Below are positions 1 to 7,439 of a stretch of 17,181 nucleotides of DNA, piece by piece. The position numbers were made by a program, and so were the translations under genes. How positions within the stretch are numbered: position 1 is the stretch's first letter; each line of letters starts with the position of its first letter. This stretch comes from an uncultured Eudoraea sp. (GTDB lineage: Bacteria > Bacteroidota > Bacteroidia > Flavobacteriales > Flavobacteriaceae): contig CAJQNH010000071.1 in assembly GCA_905479615.1 (NCBI GenBank), forward strand, positions 1 to 17,181, in the 5' to 3' direction. The notes under the pieces are model-generated. The model ran no database searches. It was not told the DNA's origin and was given only the letters and a program-made list of their open reading frames with translations.

Positions 1-630
1 ACAATGAATATACTCCAAAGTGTACCGGATAATGCTAAAACTATAAACACCCATCTTGCCATCAAACAAGCTGAAAAGGTGGGCGCATTTTATCAGGAAG
101 CCATGCAATATCCGTCATTAAATATTCGGGGGTTATCTTCAGGGTGGGTTGGTGAAAAAGCCCGAACTATTGTGCCGGAAAGTGCTACTGCTGAAATAGA
201 CATTCGCCTTGTACCAGAATCTGATGGAGATCGTTTGAAAAGTCTGGTAAAGAAACATGTCCAAAATCAAGGGTATTATATTATGACTGAAGTCCCGGAT
301 AAGAGCCAAAGAATGAAGCACGAGAAAATCATCACTATTACAGAGGGCTCGGTCACCGATGCATTCAGAACAGATTTGGAAAATCCTTTTGGTAATTTCC
401 TGGTAGATACATTTAAAAAGACATTCTCAGAGGATGTGGTACAAATCAGGATCATGGGGGGTACTGTTCCTATTGCACCTTTTATTAACGAACTTAAGAT
501 TCCAGCTTTTCTTGTTCCTCTTGTGAATCCGGACAACAATCAACACAGCCCTAATGAAAATTTAAAAATTGGTCAGATTGCTTATGGTATTGAAGTGTTT
601 TACGGAATTATGAGTAATAAAATGGAATAA
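1..630 (+). CDS. M20-family metallopeptidase, C-terminal part (5' end outside window)
   Basis: The reading frame is open from the first base, so the visible 208 residues from the ATG at 4 are probably an internal start and the gene begins upstream. The visible part fits the second half of an M20 zinc peptidase (carboxypeptidase, dipeptidase or deacylase type). A dimerisation ('lid') domain covers roughly residues 35-150, with the typical opening SLNIRGLSSGWVG followed by a strand-rich TIVPESATAEIDIRLVP segment. The end of the catalytic domain follows. The motif NNQHSPNENL near the C-terminus supplies the last metal-ligand His (codon at 544-546). The two N-terminal metal-binding motifs are not in the window, so activity and substrate cannot be judged. 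No signal peptide can be assessed. It converges on ppc, with 77 nt between the two stops and no clear terminator hairpin. Confidence 0.8.
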   Translation, partial: TMNILQSVPDNAKTINTHLAIKQAEKVGAFYQEAMQYPSLNIRGLSSGWVGEKARTIVPESATAEIDIRLVPESDGDRLKSLVKKHVQNQGYYIMTEVPDKSQRMKHEKIITITEGSVTDAFRTDLENPFGNFLVDTFKKTFSEDVVQIRIMGGTVPIAPFINELKIPAFLVPLVNPDNNQHSPNENLKIGQIAYGIEVFYGIMSNKME

Positions 631-707
631 AAAGATAAGCAGTATTCACGAGTTAATAATCTTCACAGTACTCTAAATTTTATAAAAAACCCAGTTCCAA
701 ATAATGG

Positions 708-3254
708 CTATGCAGAATTTCTGCTTGCATTAATATTTCCGTACAATGAACGGGTGACTATTTTTTCATAAAGCGCTTTATATTCCGAATTCTCGCTGAT
801 TTGATGCAGCGCATATTGTTGAATTACCAATAACGGCAGCACGATATTTTCCCTGATTTTAATTGATTCTCTTGAAACAGCTTCATTCTCCATAAGTATT
901 TCGGAATTGCTTATCAGCAATAACATCTGTTTTGACAACTGAAATTCATCATGCAGGATATTCCAGAAATCGCCATATTCCTTATCATCCTTCATATAAC
1001 TTGTGAGCTCAAAATAACACTTAGACAAAGACATCATACTGTTAAGCATCAATGTTTCAAAGAAAGGAACTTCCTGGAATAGCTTCTTTAATTCTCTGAG
1101 CCTTCCTTCATCTTTCAGTTTTTTAATAGCCGTACCTATACCAAAATACCCGGGAACATTTTGTTTTAGTTGGCTCCATGACCCAACAAAAGATATTGCT
1201 CTTAGATCCGTGAGTTCCAATTTTGCCTTTTGACCTCTCTTGCCAGGCCTGCTCCCGATATTCGCCTTAGTATAATATTTTAGTGTACTCCTGTTTTCGA
1301 GATAGGAAATGAACATTTCATGTTGCTTAAGGGCGTCGTATTTGGCGAAACTAATGTCAGAGAGTTCTTCCATCAACTTTCGTGATTCCCTGGAGATCAC
1401 ATTTTCTTTTCCAAAGAGGTTATTAGATAATCCTGCCGTTAATAACTGTTCAGAATTATGCATAAACTGCTCCTTTGTGCCATACGTACTTGTTATGGTC
1501 TGACCCTGAATGGTTAATTGTATTTCATTATTGGCTATATCCTTAGTTTGTGCGGCATAAAAGCGATGTGTTTTTCCACCCCCGCGTGCAGGCGGTCCAC
1601 CCCTGCCGTCAAAAAAAATTGCATCGATACCGTTCTTTGAACAAACTTTTGACAAAACTTCCTTAGTTTTTAAAATAGACCAGTTAGCTTTTAAATAACC
1701 TCCATCTTTTGTACCATCCGAGAATCCGAGCATCATGGTTTGCTTACTACCACGTTGTTCGAGATGCGAACGATAATCGGGCAAATCAAATAAGTATTGC
1801 ATGGTGGCCTCGGCGGTATCCATTCCGTTCATTGTTTCAAAAAGCGGAACAATATCAAAAGTAATTTTATCCTTCTCCCAACCGCACCATCTGAAAAGCC
1901 CGTAAACAAAAAGAACAGAATAGATATCCTCTGAATTACTTATAATATATCGGTTACAACCTTCTTCACCATTTTTATTCTGAATATCCTTTAAGTGGGA
2001 GATATTTGCAATGGTATCTTTCACAATTTCATCATTGAAATCCTTAGAGTCCAATTGCAATTTTTCATTGAGAAGTAAATTTGTTAATTCATCTTCGGCA
2101 AGTTCGTCAAGGCTTTCCTTAATGTAATTATTGGTCTTAAGAACCGTTTCAACTACCAGTCTGTGTTTACTGTGATCCTGACGAATATCCAGAGTGGCAA
2201 AATGTGTTTTGAAAATTTTTACCTTGTCAATAAGATCATCCAATTGTTTCAGGTAAAGCGAATTGTACTTATCTATCAAAATTTCTCTTACAGTAAGTAA
2301 TGGCCCGATAATATCATCATAGCTTACTACTCTATTAGGGTCGAACATCGCTATGTAAAGTCTGTCCCTTAAATTATTCAGGTCAAGACGCAGGTCTTTA
2401 AAAGTAAGTTTTTTACGAAGAATTTTGAGGTCGTTATAGTAACATTTCATTAGATTAATACGGAGTTCATCTGCCACATCCTTCGTAATATCTGCCGTTA
2501 CATATGGATTCCCGTCTCTGTCACCACCAGGCCAAAACCCTAGTTTAATAATATTGTAATTGTCAAAATCATCATTCTCTATATTGCTTTTAATATATGT
2601 GAATAAATCGCCGACAGCAGCATAGTATACATTTCTAAGAATGTAAATAATGTTTTTTGCTTCATCTAATGGTGTAGGTTTCTTTGTATTTATCAAAGAA
2701 GTGAGTCCCAACTGTTGAAGAACAACATCAATATCATTAATCTTATCTTCTAGAATTAGCGATTTTAATTCTTCAATGATATCAAGTACAGCCGGGGTAT
2801 AGAACTGTGTCGGATGAGCCGTTAAAACAATACGCGCGCTAAAGGTTGATAATTTCTTTGCAATCTTTTCCCAGCTTTTGTTTTTATCTACTAACTGAAA
2901 GTAATCTTTTATGGATAAAGAGCTTGAATGTTTATGTAACTTCGGAAATGCGGCATCTTCTACACTATCATACAATACCACTTGTCGTTCAACATATTGA
3001 ATGACACTGAACATAAAATCAATTCTTTCCTGCTCGGTATCTATATTTGCGTAGTTTTGGAAAAATAAATCCAAAATTTGTTGTGGATTTTTGCCAGATT
3101 TCAGTCCTTTTTCACATTGATCAAACAAAAGGGGAATAAGCATCCCTACATTTTCGATACCCTGATAGGGCAAATTTAAAAACAAGCTGTTATAAACGTA
3201 GAACTTATTTTTAACCAATTTTTTAAATTCCTCTAATCTTTCCGTCTTATGCAT
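708..3254 (-). CDS. ppc: Phosphoenolpyruvate carboxylase, divergent Bacteroidota type
   Basis: This cytoplasmic enzyme converts PEP and bicarbonate to oxaloacetate and refills the TCA cycle. At 848 residues it is near the usual 850-950. The catalytic motifs are in order: LTAHPT (144-149, catalytic His147), GFWPGGDRDGNPYVT (239-253), LGFSDGTKDGG (509-519), FFDGRGGPPARGG (547-559) and GSRPGKR (667-673), followed by LRAISFVGSWSQ (684-695). Several differ from the textbook enzyme. TAHPT is followed by QFYTPAV rather than a pair of arginines, GRGG is followed by PPARGGG, and the chain ends RNSA instead of the usual RNTG. I take these as lineage variants rather than loss of function, because the core His, Arg and Gly residues are all kept. 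It is a single-gene unit whose upstream 250 nt hold no gene. The start at 3254 gives a plausible N-terminus with no better upstream ATG. Confidence 0.93.
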   Translation of the reverse strand: MHKTERLEEFKKLVKNKFYVYNSLFLNLPYQGIENVGMLIPLLFDQCEKGLKSGKNPQQILDLFFQNYANIDTEQERIDFMFSVIQYVERQVVLYDSVEDAAFPKLHKHSSSLSIKDYFQLVDKNKSWEKIAKKLSTFSARIVLTAHPTQFYTPAVLDIIEELKSLILEDKINDIDVVLQQLGLTSLINTKKPTPLDEAKNIIYILRNVYYAAVGDLFTYIKSNIENDDFDNYNIIKLGFWPGGDRDGNPYVTADITKDVADELRINLMKCYYNDLKILRKKLTFKDLRLDLNNLRDRLYIAMFDPNRVVSYDDIIGPLLTVREILIDKYNSLYLKQLDDLIDKVKIFKTHFATLDIRQDHSKHRLVVETVLKTNNYIKESLDELAEDELTNLLLNEKLQLDSKDFNDEIVKDTIANISHLKDIQNKNGEEGCNRYIISNSEDIYSVLFVYGLFRWCGWEKDKITFDIVPLFETMNGMDTAEATMQYLFDLPDYRSHLEQRGSKQTMMLGFSDGTKDGGYLKANWSILKTKEVLSKVCSKNGIDAIFFDGRGGPPARGGGKTHRFYAAQTKDIANNEIQLTIQGQTITSTYGTKEQFMHNSEQLLTAGLSNNLFGKENVISRESRKLMEELSDISFAKYDALKQHEMFISYLENRSTLKYYTKANIGSRPGKRGQKAKLELTDLRAISFVGSWSQLKQNVPGYFGIGTAIKKLKDEGRLRELKKLFQEVPFFETLMLNSMMSLSKCYFELTSYMKDDKEYGDFWNILHDEFQLSKQMLLLISNSEILMENEAVSRESIKIRENIVLPLLVIQQYALHQISENSEYKALYEKIVTRSLYGNINASRNSA

Positions 3255-3268
3255 AAATTTTCTTAACT

Positions 3269-3280
3269 ATTCAATTGAAT
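3269..3280. repeat. 12-bp perfect palindrome upstream of ppc
   Basis: ATTCAATTGAAT reads the same on both strands and lies 15 nt upstream of the ppc start codon, inside the AT-rich 252-nt gap between ppc and the glycosylase-like gene. Its position would suit an operator or a leader element. A 12-bp AT-rich palindrome can easily arise by chance, so function is only a possibility. The rest of the gap (3281-3506) shows no gene and no exact TAnnTTTG box towards ppc. Confidence 0.25.
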
Positions 3281-3506
3281 CCTCTTAATTGTCATACCTA
3301 AATATTGGTTTCAATCTCTAAATATCCGCATTATAATATAATCTTTAGCCAGAAAAGTGGCAAATCACAAAATAATTTGTCTTCATAAAAAAACCAACAT
3401 ATTTCTCAATATAAAAAACAATCATTACAGATTTAAAACATAGCCATACCAGAATATTTTTTTTCTAACCTACTAAGATTAGTTAACTTTTCTACACAGC
3501 ACTATT

Positions 3507-4175
3507 TTAATGTTTAAAAAAAGGACCGTATTGCTCTACTCTAAATTGCAATGCCGTATACTTTGGATTCCGTGCTTTTTCCCTTTTAAAAGACTCAAAA
3601 CTGCCCACGGCCCTATTAGCGGAACCGGAAGGTGCTGTTAAGGATACCGTTCTGATAGTTCTTTTTGAATTACCAGAAAGTGTAAACTCATGTACCCGCG
3701 GAATCTCTTCAGAAATTGGCTCTAATTTTAAACCATGTTCCTTAATATGTTTTCTAAAAAAATATTCTGGCCCGTTTTTGCTATTTCCTCCGGTAAACAA
3801 TAACCATTCTACATTTGTGTAGTTATGTAAATAGGCAATAAGGTTCCTAAGGGTAACATTCTTCATACCCAAATCGGATGCATCTACTTTAATTCGCTGT
3901 GCACTTTCAACAATATCGCAGATTCCAATTCTTTGTTCTATTAAAAAATCCGTGCGCTGTTTTACAGCCTCATTGGTTGTTTCGTACTTTAAGTTCAATC
4001 TAAAAATTTGATTCAAAATAGGCCACAACTGACCATCCCTGCTCCCATAACAAAAATCGACATCTCCTTCCCTCAAATCCCCTGTCGTAAACCTAGGGGG
4101 TGGTAGGGTACCCACAATGAGTTTTGTGACATCATCAAACAAAAAAGGTGGATAAGGATGGGTATGTAAAAACAA
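3507..4175 (-). CDS. Uracil-DNA-glycosylase-superfamily-like protein
   Basis: A 222-residue soluble protein with no signal peptide. It has the outline of the uracil-DNA glycosylase superfamily. An early strand and loop KLIVGTLPPPRF (18-29) matches the position of the water-activating motif. FCYGS (41-45) follows, which in Mug-like members precedes a WPIL-type segment (51-54). The helix VEWLLFTGGNSK lies at 122-133. The late motif LTAPSGSANRA (179-189) matches the position of the minor-groove/leucine loop, which in Mug-like enzymes ends in a Ser-x-Ala-Asn pattern. If correct, it would remove uracil, hypoxanthine or mismatched bases in base-excision repair. Substrate cannot be read from sequence. 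It is transcribed alone, divergently from bTHX, and has an exact -7 box upstream. The assignment is by motif pattern, and a nucleotide-processing enzyme of the same fold is possible. Confidence 0.6.
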   Translation of the reverse strand: MFLHTHPYPPFLFDDVTKLIVGTLPPPRFTTGDLREGDVDFCYGSRDGQLWPILNQIFRLNLKYETTNEAVKQRTDFLIEQRIGICDIVESAQRIKVDASDLGMKNVTLRNLIAYLHNYTNVEWLLFTGGNSKNGPEYFFRKHIKEHGLKLEPISEEIPRVHEFTLSGNSKRTIRTVSLTAPSGSANRAVGSFESFKREKARNPKYTALQFRVEQYGPFFKH

Positions 4176-4213
4176 ATTGAATTCTAATTTTCGCGGATTT
4201 CCAAATAATCTAT

Positions 4214-4221
4214 CAAAGTTA
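4214..4221 (-). promoter_or_regulatory. -7 promoter box of the glycosylase-like gene
   Basis: The minus strand reads TAACTTTG, an exact match to the Bacteroidota -7 consensus TAnnTTTG, about 38 nt before the start at 4175. TTTTG runs lie 16 nt (4238-4240) and 24 nt (4246-4248) further upstream. They flank rather than hit the usual spacing for a -33 TTG element, so the -33 part is uncertain. Confidence 0.5.
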
Positions 4222-4306
4222 TAAAGATAGTATTTTGCAAAAAGGCAAAACGGCCGATTGCTTTTTAATGCTAAATTTTGTACTTTAAGTGAAATATATA
4301 GTACTT

Positions 4307-4435
4307 ATGGGTAAAGGGGATATAAAAACCAAAAGAGGTAAGATTTCCAATAAATCGTATGGAGCTCGAAGACCGAAAAAGTCAAAAGCAAAAGTGGTGG
4401 TTGTAAAGAAAAAAAAGGCGAAAGGCAAAACCTAG
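4307..4435 (+). CDS. Small ribosomal subunit protein bTHX (30S protein Thx)
   Basis: A 42-residue, extremely basic protein beginning MGKGDIKTKRGKI and continuing SYGARRPKK, then a Lys-rich tail. This fits the bTHX family: an MGKGDxKTxxGKI start, an aromatic-Gly turn and an RRP(K/R)K patch. In Thermus the protein sits in the head of the 30S subunit and stabilises 16S rRNA. It is common in Bacteroidota and usually too short for automatic gene calls. The start ATG at 4307 is preceded by an AT-rich leader typical of the phylum, with no Shine-Dalgarno. A near match to the -7 box (TAAATTTTG, 4272-4280) has one extra base, so I do not call a promoter. The stop codon overlaps the stop of the opposing lipoprotein gene in a CTAG. 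Confidence 0.88.
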   Translation: MGKGDIKTKRGKISNKSYGARRPKKSKAKVVVVKKKKAKGKT

Positions 4436-4797
4436 TCAACAACAAACTGCAGACTAACTTCTCCTTCTTCATTTATATTCAGCTTATAGGTGTAAAAGCC
4501 AATGGGCAGTTCCGTTTCCCCAACAAAATCAATAGGCTGAAGCACATAGATGTCTTCCCCGGATTTGATTTCCACAAAGGCGTATTGATAAGCCATTTCA
4601 TATACCAAATAATTTGAATAATCGCCGGGTGCTACATTTGTATACAATTCTTCATTAGTACCCACCTGTACCTCATCAAAATTGATATTACTATCATTCT
4701 TGATACGTATATTAATTGTATTTACATCATCATCCCTGTCTGTGCAGCTCAATGTAAAAACTAAAAAGGTTAGTAGAACAAAACCAATATTTTTCAT
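4432..4797 (-). CDS. Small lipoprotein of unknown function, probably surface-exposed
   Basis: A 121-residue protein with a lipoprotein signal peptide: MKN, then a hydrophobic stretch GFVLLTFLVFTLS and Cys18 as the lipidated residue. Cys18 is followed by TDRDDD. A run of acidic residues right after the Cys resembles the lipoprotein export signal that sends Bacteroidota lipoproteins to the outer face of the outer membrane. The mature part is about 100 residues, acidic and strand-rich, compatible with one small beta-sandwich domain. I recognise no family. Its start lies 57 nt downstream of the yaaA stop on the same strand, so read-through from yaaA is possible. Its stop shares CTAG with the convergent bTHX gene. 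Confidence 0.75.
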   Translation of the reverse strand: MKNIGFVLLTFLVFTLSCTDRDDDVNTINIRIKNDSNINFDEVQVGTNEELYTNVAPGDYSNYLVYEMAYQYAFVEIKSGEDIYVLQPIDFVGETELPIGFYTYKLNINEEGEVSLQFVVD

Positions 4798-4854
4798 TGC
4801 AAGTTGTTTATTAATAGAACTTCATATTATAAACGTATGCTTCAGAAAATTATT

Positions 4855-5616
4855 CTATCGAATAAAAACGGGTTGATTTTCTTTTAAAGTATGCTCTTTA
4901 CTGTAGATATATTCGTCCAGGTTAAATCCCCTTATATCTTCAAGAGTTTTTGAATCTGTATCCAGTATATAACGAACCATGGAACCACGGGCTTTTTTAG
5001 CGAAGAAACTAATTACTTTGAGTTTATCGTTTTTCCAATCCTTAAATACAGGAGTAATTACATTGGTTTTTAAATATTTTTTATCCACAGCACCAAAATA
5101 CTCATTACTGGCAAGATTAATAAAAAGCTCTCCTTCTTTCAGTTCATCGTTTAAAAAGTTGGTCACACTTTGTTTCCAGAAGTCATAAAGATTCTTCTTT
5201 CGACCAATTTTTAATTGTGTTCCCATTTCCAAACGATAGGGCTGAATAAGATCAAGGGGCTTTAAAACGCCATATAAACCCGAAAGGATTCGAACTGTGT
5301 CCTGCAACTTTTCCAATTTATTCTCCGAAATACTATATGCATCTAATCCCTGATAAACATCTCCATTGAAAGCATATATAGCCGGGCGGGCATTTTCCGG
5401 GGTGAATGGCAGTGAAAACTTTTGGTTGCGTTCCCAGTTTAATTCAGCCAGGTCATTTGAAATACTCATTAATTTGGACAAGGACTTAGGATTTTTCTTT
5501 GCCAGTACCTTAATTAGTTTTTCAGACTGCTCAAGAAACTTCGGTTGTGAATATTTTACTGTGGGTATAGGACGTTCAAAGTCTAGCGACTTGGCGGGAG
5601 AAAGCAGAATCTTCAT
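4855..5616 (-). CDS. yaaA: YaaA / DUF328 family peroxide-stress protein
   Basis: A 253-residue protein, the usual length for the family. It begins MKILLSPAKSLDFE, the family signature. It also contains the segments YAFNGDVYQGLDAY and LSGLYGVLKPLDLIQPYRLEMG, and the late motif FFAKKARGSMVRY. In E. coli YaaA binds DNA and lowers free iron and oxidative damage under peroxide stress; its biochemical action is not settled. The protein is soluble with no signal peptide. It is downstream of rluD on the same strand with a 97-nt gap, and upstream of the small lipoprotein gene. No exact -7 box was seen in that gap. Confidence 0.93.
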   Translation of the reverse strand: MKILLSPAKSLDFERPIPTVKYSQPKFLEQSEKLIKVLAKKNPKSLSKLMSISNDLAELNWERNQKFSLPFTPENARPAIYAFNGDVYQGLDAYSISENKLEKLQDTVRILSGLYGVLKPLDLIQPYRLEMGTQLKIGRKKNLYDFWKQSVTNFLNDELKEGELFINLASNEYFGAVDKKYLKTNVITPVFKDWKNDKLKVISFFAKKARGSMVRYILDTDSKTLEDIRGFNLDEYIYSKEHTLKENQPVFIR

Positions 5617-5713
5617 ATTTCAATAATTTTAAGATAAAAGTAAAGAGGATTTTTGTGAATTCCTTTATAAGAGTGAAAAGACTTATCAATACCCCTATCA
5701 ACGAAATTTATTG

Positions 5714-6739
5714 CTATTGAGAATGCCGGGAATAATGCCTCCACTTCTCAATGCAATTGGCCATATCATCGGGCAATTCACTATTAAAACGCATCATTTT
5801 ACCACTTACGGGATGTACAAATCCAAGAGTCTTAGCATGCAAAGCCTGTCTTGGCAGGATTTTAAATGCATTTTCTACAAACTGTTTGTATTTGGTAAAA
5901 GTAGTTCCCTTCAATATTTTATCACCGCCATAGCGTTCGTCATTAAAAATAGTATGCCCAATATATTTCATGTGCACCCGAATCTGGTGTGTTCTTCCGG
6001 TCTCCAGCTTGCAAGCAACCAGAGTTACATATCCTAAGCGCTCTAACACTTTATAATGAGTAATTGCAGCTTTTCCCTTATCACCATCAGGAAAAACTTG
6101 CATTTGAAGTCGGTTTTTTGGATTACGGTCAATATGTCCTTCAATAGTGCCTTCGTCTGCATCTATATTACCCCAAACCAGTGCTAGATATTCTCTTTCG
6201 CTGGTTTTATCAAAAAATTGTTTCGCCAAATGAGTCATGGCCATTTCTGTTTTGGCAATTACCAACAATCCGGAAGTATCCTTGTCGATACGATGAACCA
6301 GACCAGGCCTTTCGTCAGAGTTTACAGGTAAGCTTTTTATGTGATGTAATAAGGCATTAATTAAGGTGCCAGAATAATTACCATGACCAGGATGTACTAC
6401 CATTCCGGCAGGTTTGTTTACAACCAGAAGGCTTTCATCTTCATAGACAATATTCAAAGGGATGTCTTCGGGAGTCAACAAAAACTCATAAGGTGGGTGT
6501 TCGAAGAACACCTTAACCTCATCCCCTGCTTTTACTTTGTAGTTTTGTTTTACAACAGATTCGTTAACCCAAATATGGCCTTCCTTAGCAGCTAACTGAA
6601 TTTTATTCCGAGTTGCATTTTCAATAAAATTCATTAAAAATTTATCTACGCGCAAAGGTTCCTGCCCTTTGGAAGCAACGAAATTATAATGCTCGTAAAG
6701 CTCATCCTCTTCAGGGTTTGAAGTGTTATTAAGTGCCAT
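5714..6739 (-). CDS. rluD: RluA-family 23S rRNA pseudouridine synthase (RluD type)
   Basis: A 341-residue enzyme that isomerises uridines in rRNA to pseudouridine. An S4 RNA-binding domain covers about residues 28-80 (LRVDKFLMNFIENATRNKI ... VKAGDEVKV). The catalytic domain starts around 95 and carries GLVHRIDKDTSGLLV (146-160), with Asp152 as the expected catalytic residue, and the later segment GRTHQIRVHMKYIGHTIFND. The S4 domain and length favour the RluD-like class (helix 69 of 23S rRNA) over RluA or RluC, but target specificity is inferred. The start is 3 nt after the stop of the PASTA-protein gene, so the two are almost certainly co-transcribed and probably translationally coupled. Confidence 0.93.
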   Translation of the reverse strand: MALNNTSNPEEDELYEHYNFVASKGQEPLRVDKFLMNFIENATRNKIQLAAKEGHIWVNESVVKQNYKVKAGDEVKVFFEHPPYEFLLTPEDIPLNIVYEDESLLVVNKPAGMVVHPGHGNYSGTLINALLHHIKSLPVNSDERPGLVHRIDKDTSGLLVIAKTEMAMTHLAKQFFDKTSEREYLALVWGNIDADEGTIEGHIDRNPKNRLQMQVFPDGDKGKAAITHYKVLERLGYVTLVACKLETGRTHQIRVHMKYIGHTIFNDERYGGDKILKGTTFTKYKQFVENAFKILPRQALHAKTLGFVHPVSGKMMRFNSELPDDMANCIEKWRHYSRHSQ

Positions 6740-6742
6740 TTC

Positions 6743-7330
6743 TTATTCCGAATCGGCTTTGACCTGTGCCCGGCCAGTTATTGTTCCGTTTCCGCAGACC
6801 AGTTCAATCTTTGAAGTTTTTGGTATTTTGTCACCAGGATTGATAGTCTTTCCCTTGTACCTAACATAGTATACCATATCCTTTCCCAGCTCATCAATAT
6901 AAGTGACACGCTCAACATCTAATCCAACAGCCCGGAGCATTGACCCGGCATTACGTTGAGTAACCTGAATAATATTTGGTACTGTTACTTTTTTATAACC
7001 GGAAGGATTAACCGTAATATATATTTTTCTATTTTCTTTTACCTTATTCCCGGCAGGAGGATCCTGTTCAATTATAGAAAATCTGGGATATTCAGGATTA
7101 AAATTGGCTGAATCCAATACTTCATATCGCAAATTCGCATCCTCTATTACACCTCTCGTTTCCATAACCGATAACTTTGATAAGTCCGGGACCTCAACAA
7201 ATTCTCCGTGCTTTGTTGATTTTTTTAACCATTGTAAGGCAAATATGGATAGAACAACTATCACTAAAAAAGCAAGCCCAATATTGAACAGAAAAACTTT
7301 ACTTCTAAGAAAATTCCAAAAATTCTTCAT
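6743..7330 (-). CDS. Membrane-anchored PASTA-domain protein
   Basis: A 195-residue protein with a short cytoplasmic N-terminus, one transmembrane helix (about 12-33) and a periplasmic part. That part holds two PASTA domains (about 45-109, from VEVPDLSKLS to YITVNPSG; and 115-180, from VTVPNIIQVTQ to IELVCG). A third, partial repeat-like stretch VRYKGKTINPGDKIPKTS closes the second domain. PASTA domains occur on penicillin-binding proteins and Ser/Thr kinases and often bind muropeptides or other cell-wall partners. Here there is no kinase or transpeptidase domain. It is divergent from ddl (109 nt apart) and paired with rluD. The ddl neighbour supports a role around peptidoglycan, but that is inference. 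Confidence 0.88.
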   Translation of the reverse strand: MKNFWNFLRSKVFLFNIGLAFLVIVVLSIFALQWLKKSTKHGEFVEVPDLSKLSVMETRGVIEDANLRYEVLDSANFNPEYPRFSIIEQDPPAGNKVKENRKIYITVNPSGYKKVTVPNIIQVTQRNAGSMLRAVGLDVERVTYIDELGKDMVYYVRYKGKTINPGDKIPKTSKIELVCGNGTITGRAQVKADSE

Positions 7331-7351
7331 CGCTTTTTTTTATATATGATA

Positions 7352-7359
7352 CAAATATA
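7352..7359 (-). promoter_or_regulatory. -7 promoter box for the PASTA-rluD operon
   Basis: The minus strand reads TATATTTG, an exact TAnnTTTG, 21 nt before the PASTA-protein start at 7330. This places transcription start roughly 10-15 nt upstream of the ATG. No TTG was found at the expected -33 spacing, so the call rests on the -7 box alone. Confidence 0.5.
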
Positions 7360-7439
7360 GGAAACCCTATCATTTTTTATTTACGTTAAAATCGTGATAT
7401 TTGTCTAAACAGCTTAAGAGTTCATATATATAACATTAC

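Noticed and set aside
631..707. Terminator between the M20 peptidase and ppc stops
   Set aside because: No stem of useful length followed by a T run was found on either strand.
4272..4280. TAAATTTTG as the -7 promoter box of the bTHX gene
   Set aside because: It has one extra base compared with TAnnTTTG and no TTG at the right distance upstream, so I did not call it.
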